A stretch of DNA of 9,059 nt from an uncultured Fidelibacterota bacterium (GTDB lineage: Bacteria; Marinisomatota; Marinisomatia; Marinisomatales; TCS55): contig CAJWTA010000042.1 in NCBI GenBank assembly GCA_913046805.1, positions 1-9,059 of the forward strand, given 5' to 3'. Below the pieces are notes generated by a model. It did not search any database. It was not told where the DNA came from and saw only the letters and a list, made by a program, of their open reading frames with translations. Made by a program: the position numbers and the translations under genes. This document shows positions 5,761 to 9,059 of the stretch, in pieces (the stretch's first letter is position 1; each line of letters starts with the position of its first letter).

Positions 5761-7647
5761 ATGATTAGAAAAAATATAGTTATTCTACTTTCCTTTTTTG
5801 GTTTGATATGGGCCCAGTTTGAAACTCCCGTAACCCTCAAGGCGTTTCAACAAAAAGAGGTGCGCGCTGGGGAAGTTTCTACAATAGTTGTTGAAGCTGA
5901 AATGGAGCAAGAATGGAGAGTTTATGCCTTAAGAGATCAAGGGAAAGGGCCCGTTGCTTCTAAAGTAACTTTGCGTTCTGAAATCATTAAAGATATCGGT
6001 TTGGTACTTGAAGAGGAGCCAGTTGTTAAATATGATGATGCCTTTGAAACAACAACAAGAACTCATCATGGTGGCACTTCTTTTCAAGCACCCTTCTTAG
6101 TCAAAAATGATATTGATCCTGGAGTGTACGAAGTTGAGGTCGAAGTTCTGTATCAGGTTTGTAATGCAACGTTGTGTTATCCGCCAAACAAAGAAACACT
6201 TAAAGTTAAGGCAGAAATAATCGAAGGCCTTCCACGAGAAGGCTTTACGGATATGATAGCAAACACCGACCTTGTTCGCGACGAATCTGGTAATATTAAT
6301 TTAGATGCTGCAATCATGGAGGGATTTTTCCCGTTTATACTATTAGCTCTCTCTATGGGATTTTTGTCTTTATTGACTCCATGTGTATTTCCAATGATTC
6401 CAATAACGGTATCTTTTTTTATTAAGCGCGGTGAATCCAAAAAAGGATCTCCGCTTTCAAATGCATTAATTTATGCTGGAGGAATAGTTGCTACTTTTTC
6501 TTTGCTTGGGTTCATTCTAGCTCTAACTCTTGGTGCATCAGGCGCCAATCAGCTTGCTTCAAATCCGTGGGTCAATCTATTCATTGCATCACTTTTTATT
6601 TATTTTGCTTTTTCATTATTTGGCATGTATGAAATAGATATTCCTGATAAGCTCAAACAGCTATCGCTTAGGCAAGAGAGTCGGGATGGGGTCCTTGGGA
6701 CAATATTCATGGCAGTCACTTTTACCCTCACCAGCTTTACCTGTACGGTTCAGTTTGTTGGGCTATTATTAGTTGCGGCGTCGCAAGGACAATGGTTTTG
6801 GCCAATGATTGGAATGATTGTTTTCAGCGCGGCCTTTGCATCCCCGTTTTTTCTTCTAGCCTTGTTTCCGCAATATCTTGCAAACCTACCCCGATCTGGA
6901 GGGTGGCTTAATTCAACAAAAGTTGTTATGGGATTTTTAGAGATGGCCGCTGCCTTTAAATTTATAAGCAATACGGATCTAGTCTGGGGTTGGGGATTCT
7001 TCTCTCATAATGTTGTACTGGCTATTTGGGCAATATTAATGCTGCTTTGTGGAGTTTATTTATTAGGTAAAATAAGATTTCCGCATGACTCTCCTGTAGA
7101 ATTTTTAAGCTCTGGCAGATTGGTAATTAGTACTACTTTCTTAGTTTTTGGCCTTTATTTATCATCTGGACTTTATGGTCAACGTTTGCATGGTCTTATT
7201 TATTCATATCTGCCACCACAAATGGACACAAATATCACTGGTGGGTCATCCGCTTTTTCGTACCATGAAGGCTTAACATGGTACAAAGACCTTAATCAGG
7301 GCTTTGAAGCTTCAAGTGTTTCAGGTCAACCTATTTTCGTTGACTTTACAGGATACACCTGTACAAATTGCAGATGGATGGAAGTAAATGTTTTTACCAA
7401 ACCCGAAATTAAAGAGCGCTTCAAAAATATGACCTTGGTTCAGTTATATACTGATGGGGGCCCAAATCATAAGGAAAATCAACTGTATGAAATTGAGCGA
7501 TTTGGAACCGCTGCTTTGCCATACTATGTGATATTGAGCCCCAATGATGAAGTAATAAGTACTTTTCCTGGAATGACAAGAAATATAAACGACTTCATTG
7601 ATTTCTTAGACGCTGGTTTGGAGGGGAACCTAAATGAATTTAATTAA
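5761..7647 (+). CDS. dsbD: Thiol:disulfide interchange protein DsbD
   Basis: This inner-membrane protein moves reducing equivalents from cytoplasmic thioredoxin to periplasmic thiol proteins. The 628 residues show the full three-domain plan. After a signal peptide (about 1-19), a periplasmic alpha domain carries the cysteine pair C134/C139 in YQVCNATLCYPP. A membrane domain of about eight helices (about 186-480) carries C208 in TPCVFPMIP and C328 in FTLTSFTCTVQF, the buried redox pair. A C-terminal thioredoxin-like gamma domain has CTNC (C534, C537) and a cis-proline at P587. All six redox cysteines are present, so a working relay is expected. The ATG at 5761 lacks a Shine-Dalgarno sequence; an ATG at 5748 is in frame only with an early stop and is excluded. 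TATAAA at 5731-5736 could be a -10 box, without a clear -35. The 14-base overlap with the tlpA-like gene points to that protein as its electron acceptor. Confidence 0.95.
   Translation: MIRKNIVILLSFFGLIWAQFETPVTLKAFQQKEVRAGEVSTIVVEAEMEQEWRVYALRDQGKGPVASKVTLRSEIIKDIGLVLEEEPVVKYDDAFETTTRTHHGGTSFQAPFLVKNDIDPGVYEVEVEVLYQVCNATLCYPPNKETLKVKAEIIEGLPREGFTDMIANTDLVRDESGNINLDAAIMEGFFPFILLALSMGFLSLLTPCVFPMIPITVSFFIKRGESKKGSPLSNALIYAGGIVATFSLLGFILALTLGASGANQLASNPWVNLFIASLFIYFAFSLFGMYEIDIPDKLKQLSLRQESRDGVLGTIFMAVTFTLTSFTCTVQFVGLLLVAASQGQWFWPMIGMIVFSAAFASPFFLLALFPQYLANLPRSGGWLNSTKVVMGFLEMAAAFKFISNTDLVWGWGFFSHNVVLAIWAILMLLCGVYLLGKIRFPHDSPVEFLSSGRLVISTTFLVFGLYLSSGLYGQRLHGLIYSYLPPQMDTNITGGSSAFSYHEGLTWYKDLNQGFEASSVSGQPIFVDFTGYTCTNCRWMEVNVFTKPEIKERFKNMTLVQLYTDGGPNHKENQLYEIERFGTAALPYYVILSPNDEVISTFPGMTRNINDFIDFLDAGLEGNLNEFN
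7620..7624 (+). promoter_or_regulatory. Shine-Dalgarno sequence of the TlpA-like gene
   Basis: GGAGG, within the longer purine run GGAGGGG at 7620-7626, lies 9 bases before the ATG at 7634 and inside the dsbD coding region. It is the strongest ribosome-binding site in the window and fixes the start of the TlpA-like gene. Confidence 0.75.
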
Positions 7648-8230
7648 ATTACTTATTTTTGTAGGAGCCTTATCCAGTTATAGCTGCCAGAAATCACCAT
7701 CTATTAAAGAGAATGACCAGCCATCTGAGCTTTCTACAAAATCAGATAGCAAAAAACAACCTCAAAGACCTGATTACGCAATCAAAGCTCCAGATTTTAA
7801 ATTAAGGACTGTTCAAGGAAAATTGGTAAACCTTAGCGACTACAAGGGAAAAGTTGTTTTGTTGAATTTTTGGGGTACCTGGTGCGGCCCTTGTTTGCAG
7901 GAGATACCTGATCTTAACAATTTGCATACAAAATACAACAAGAAAGGTTTAGAGATTCTTGGCATTACCATACCACGTAGTGGAGTAACTGACACGGATA
8001 AAGAGTTAATTAAATTCATGAAGCGATGGAAAATGGATTATACTATTTTGAAAGACATTCATGGCTATGAAACCCAAATGGTAATGATTGAGTACGGGCA
8101 ATCTATTGGAAGACCAATTACAGGAGTACCTACTACTTTAATTATTGACCGAGAAGGATATATTGTTAGGGGCTACATTGGTCCAAGACCGGAAGACGTT
8201 TTTTATAATGACCTTAAACCGTACCTCTAA
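7634..8230 (+). CDS. TlpA/ResA-like thioredoxin-fold lipoprotein
   Basis: This is a membrane-tethered periplasmic thiol:disulfide oxidoreductase, likely kept reduced by the DsbD encoded just upstream. A signal peptide (1-17) ends in the lipobox-like SYSC, so C18 should be lipidated. A polar Ser/Lys/Gln-rich linker (about 19-47) leads to an AhpC-TSA/Redoxin-type thioredoxin domain: APDFKL (52-57), the active site WCGPC (83-87; C84, C87), and the cis-proline loop GVPTTLIID (164-172, P166). The 198-residue length fits the TlpA family. Known relatives reduce cysteines for cytochrome c maturation or for copper centres of cytochrome oxidase; which applies here is not shown, as no cytochrome c or oxidase gene is in view. 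It overlaps dsbD by 14 bases and has its own strong ribosome-binding site. Confidence 0.92.
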   Translation: MNLIKLLIFVGALSSYSCQKSPSIKENDQPSELSTKSDSKKQPQRPDYAIKAPDFKLRTVQGKLVNLSDYKGKVVLLNFWGTWCGPCLQEIPDLNNLHTKYNKKGLEILGITIPRSGVTDTDKELIKFMKRWKMDYTILKDIHGYETQMVMIEYGQSIGRPITGVPTTLIIDREGYIVRGYIGPRPEDVFYNDLKPYL

Positions 8231-8278
8231 AATAATTTGGAACCTTAAATTTAATTTTACATTAAAGTGATAAATAAA

Positions 8279-9059
8279 ATGTTGATAAATATGATTAAAC
8301 TATTAACGAACGCAAGCGTTTGTTTTTTATTGTTGTCGTCTGCTACATCTCAAAATGCAGTTTTAAAACAATTCAGCGATCAATTTGCTAATATTGCAGA
8401 AAAGGTGAATCCTGCAGTTGTGACGATACTTACTGAAAAAAAAATTGATATAAGTCAGTCAAATAGAAACTCCCCACAGGAAGATCTTTTTAGATTTTAT
8501 TTTAATCAGCCCCGTCAAAGGGAATACAAATCCTCTGCATTGGGATCTGGAGTCATACTTGATGCAAAAAAAGGTTATATCATCACGAACAATCATGTGG
8601 TGGAAGATGTGGATGAAATAACCGTAAGGTTATTGGATAAGTCTGAATACGAAGCGACCATTATCGGTAAAGACCCCAAATCAGATCTTGCCGTGATTAA
8701 GATAAAGGCTAAGAATTTATCAGATATTGCCCTAGGAGATTCAGATAAGTTGAGAGTAGGTGAATGGGTAATAGCTGTAGGAAGTCCTTTTTCTGCCAAT
8801 CTGAGTCATACAGTAACAGCAGGAATTGTTTCGGCAAAAGGAAGAGGAAATATTCTTCAAGGGGATATGTATGAAGATTTCATTCAAACAGATGCTGCTA
8901 TTAACCCTGGAAATAGTGGAGGCGCACTTCTTAATTCATCTGGAGATTTGATTGGTATTAACACTGCAATATATTCAAATGGGTATTTTGACAGAGGAAA
9001 TCAGGGAGTAGGTTTTGCGATTCCTTCTAACATGGTTAAAAAAGTGATGTCCGATCTAA
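8279..9059 (+). CDS. DegP/DegQ-type periplasmic serine protease, 3' end outside window
   Basis: This is a trypsin-like HtrA protease and chaperone that degrades or holds misfolded envelope proteins. The frame runs open from 8279 to the window end (260 codons plus one base), so the gene is cut, not broken. Residues 1 to about 25 form a signal peptide ending near ATSQ. The protease domain follows with ALGSGVIL (87-94) and a complete catalytic triad: H106 in TNNHVV, D136 in SDLAVI and S213 in GNSGGAL. The sequence ends in the last strand region (VGFAIPSN), just before the PDZ domains expected downstream. A second in-frame ATG at 8291 (MIKLL) would give a slightly shorter signal peptide; neither start has a Shine-Dalgarno sequence, and an in-frame TAA at 8252-8254 limits the start upstream. 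Whether it is DegP-like (two PDZ) or DegS-like (one PDZ) cannot be told here. Confidence 0.93.
   Translation, partial: MLINMIKLLTNASVCFLLLSSATSQNAVLKQFSDQFANIAEKVNPAVVTILTEKKIDISQSNRNSPQEDLFRFYFNQPRQREYKSSALGSGVILDAKKGYIITNNHVVEDVDEITVRLLDKSEYEATIIGKDPKSDLAVIKIKAKNLSDIALGDSDKLRVGEWVIAVGSPFSANLSHTVTAGIVSAKGRGNILQGDMYEDFIQTDAAINPGNSGGALLNSSGDLIGINTAIYSNGYFDRGNQGVGFAIPSNMVKKVMSDL

Noticed and set aside
6177..6440. Minus-strand open frame of 87 codons inside dsbD
   Set aside because: It is antisense to the region coding the DsbD alpha domain end and first membrane helix; no family features, so a shadow frame.
6750..6971. Minus-strand open frame of 73 codons inside dsbD
   Set aside because: It is antisense to the DsbD membrane domain and has no independent support.
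8309..8330. AACGCAAGCGTT palindrome followed by a T-rich stretch, like a terminator
   Set aside because: It lies inside the signal-peptide codons of the protease gene, and with a realistic loop the stem is only 4 bp, so chance is the simpler explanation.
8593..8799. Minus-strand open frame of 68 codons inside the Deg protease gene
   Set aside because: It is antisense to the catalytic domain coding sequence; the plus-strand frame has a complete catalytic triad.

Overview
The window is a complete-looking stretch of AT-rich bacterial chromosome with densely packed ordinary genes and short spacers; no spacer between genes exceeds 200 bases. The lineage cannot be fixed from sequence alone. The mix suggests a Gram-negative, probably marine member of the FCB group (Marinimicrobia-like or Bacteroidota-like): two lipoproteins with lipoboxes, periplasmic disulfide and protease systems, two probably cation-coupled transporters, and several starts with no Shine-Dalgarno sequence. 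This assignment is inference with modest confidence.

Left part (1-1615). A strong bidirectional intrinsic terminator (10-37) is followed by an unusual 155-base imperfect inverted-repeat element (37-191). The minus-strand gene for an acidic amino acid/dicarboxylate symporter of the DAACS family (197-1480) would be transcribed through this element before reaching the terminator. A 135-base AT-rich divergent spacer (1481-1615) separates it from a plus-strand sodium:solute symporter gene (1616-3061). That gene converges on a minus-strand GNAT acetyltransferase gene (3058-3597), and the two stop codons overlap within a single TTAA.

Right part (3709-9059). All genes are on the plus strand. pyrF and pyrE, the last two steps of de novo UMP synthesis, overlap by 8 bases. 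pyrE overlaps by 4 bases with a gene for a lipid-anchored cyclophilin-type peptidyl-prolyl isomerase. A weak hairpin with a T-tract sits on the isomerase stop codon. Next come dsbD (thiol:disulfide interchange protein) and a TlpA-like thioredoxin lipoprotein gene, overlapping by 14 bases. Last is the 5' part of a DegP/DegQ-type trypsin-like serine protease, cut by the window end. From 5077 onward the genes form an envelope protein-folding and quality-control neighbourhood: proline isomerisation, reductant transfer across the inner membrane, a periplasmic thiol oxidoreductase, and a protease/chaperone.

I see no CRISPR array, tRNA, rRNA, transposase or phage gene. The coding content is conventional. 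The most unusual object is the folded inverted-repeat element at 37-191.
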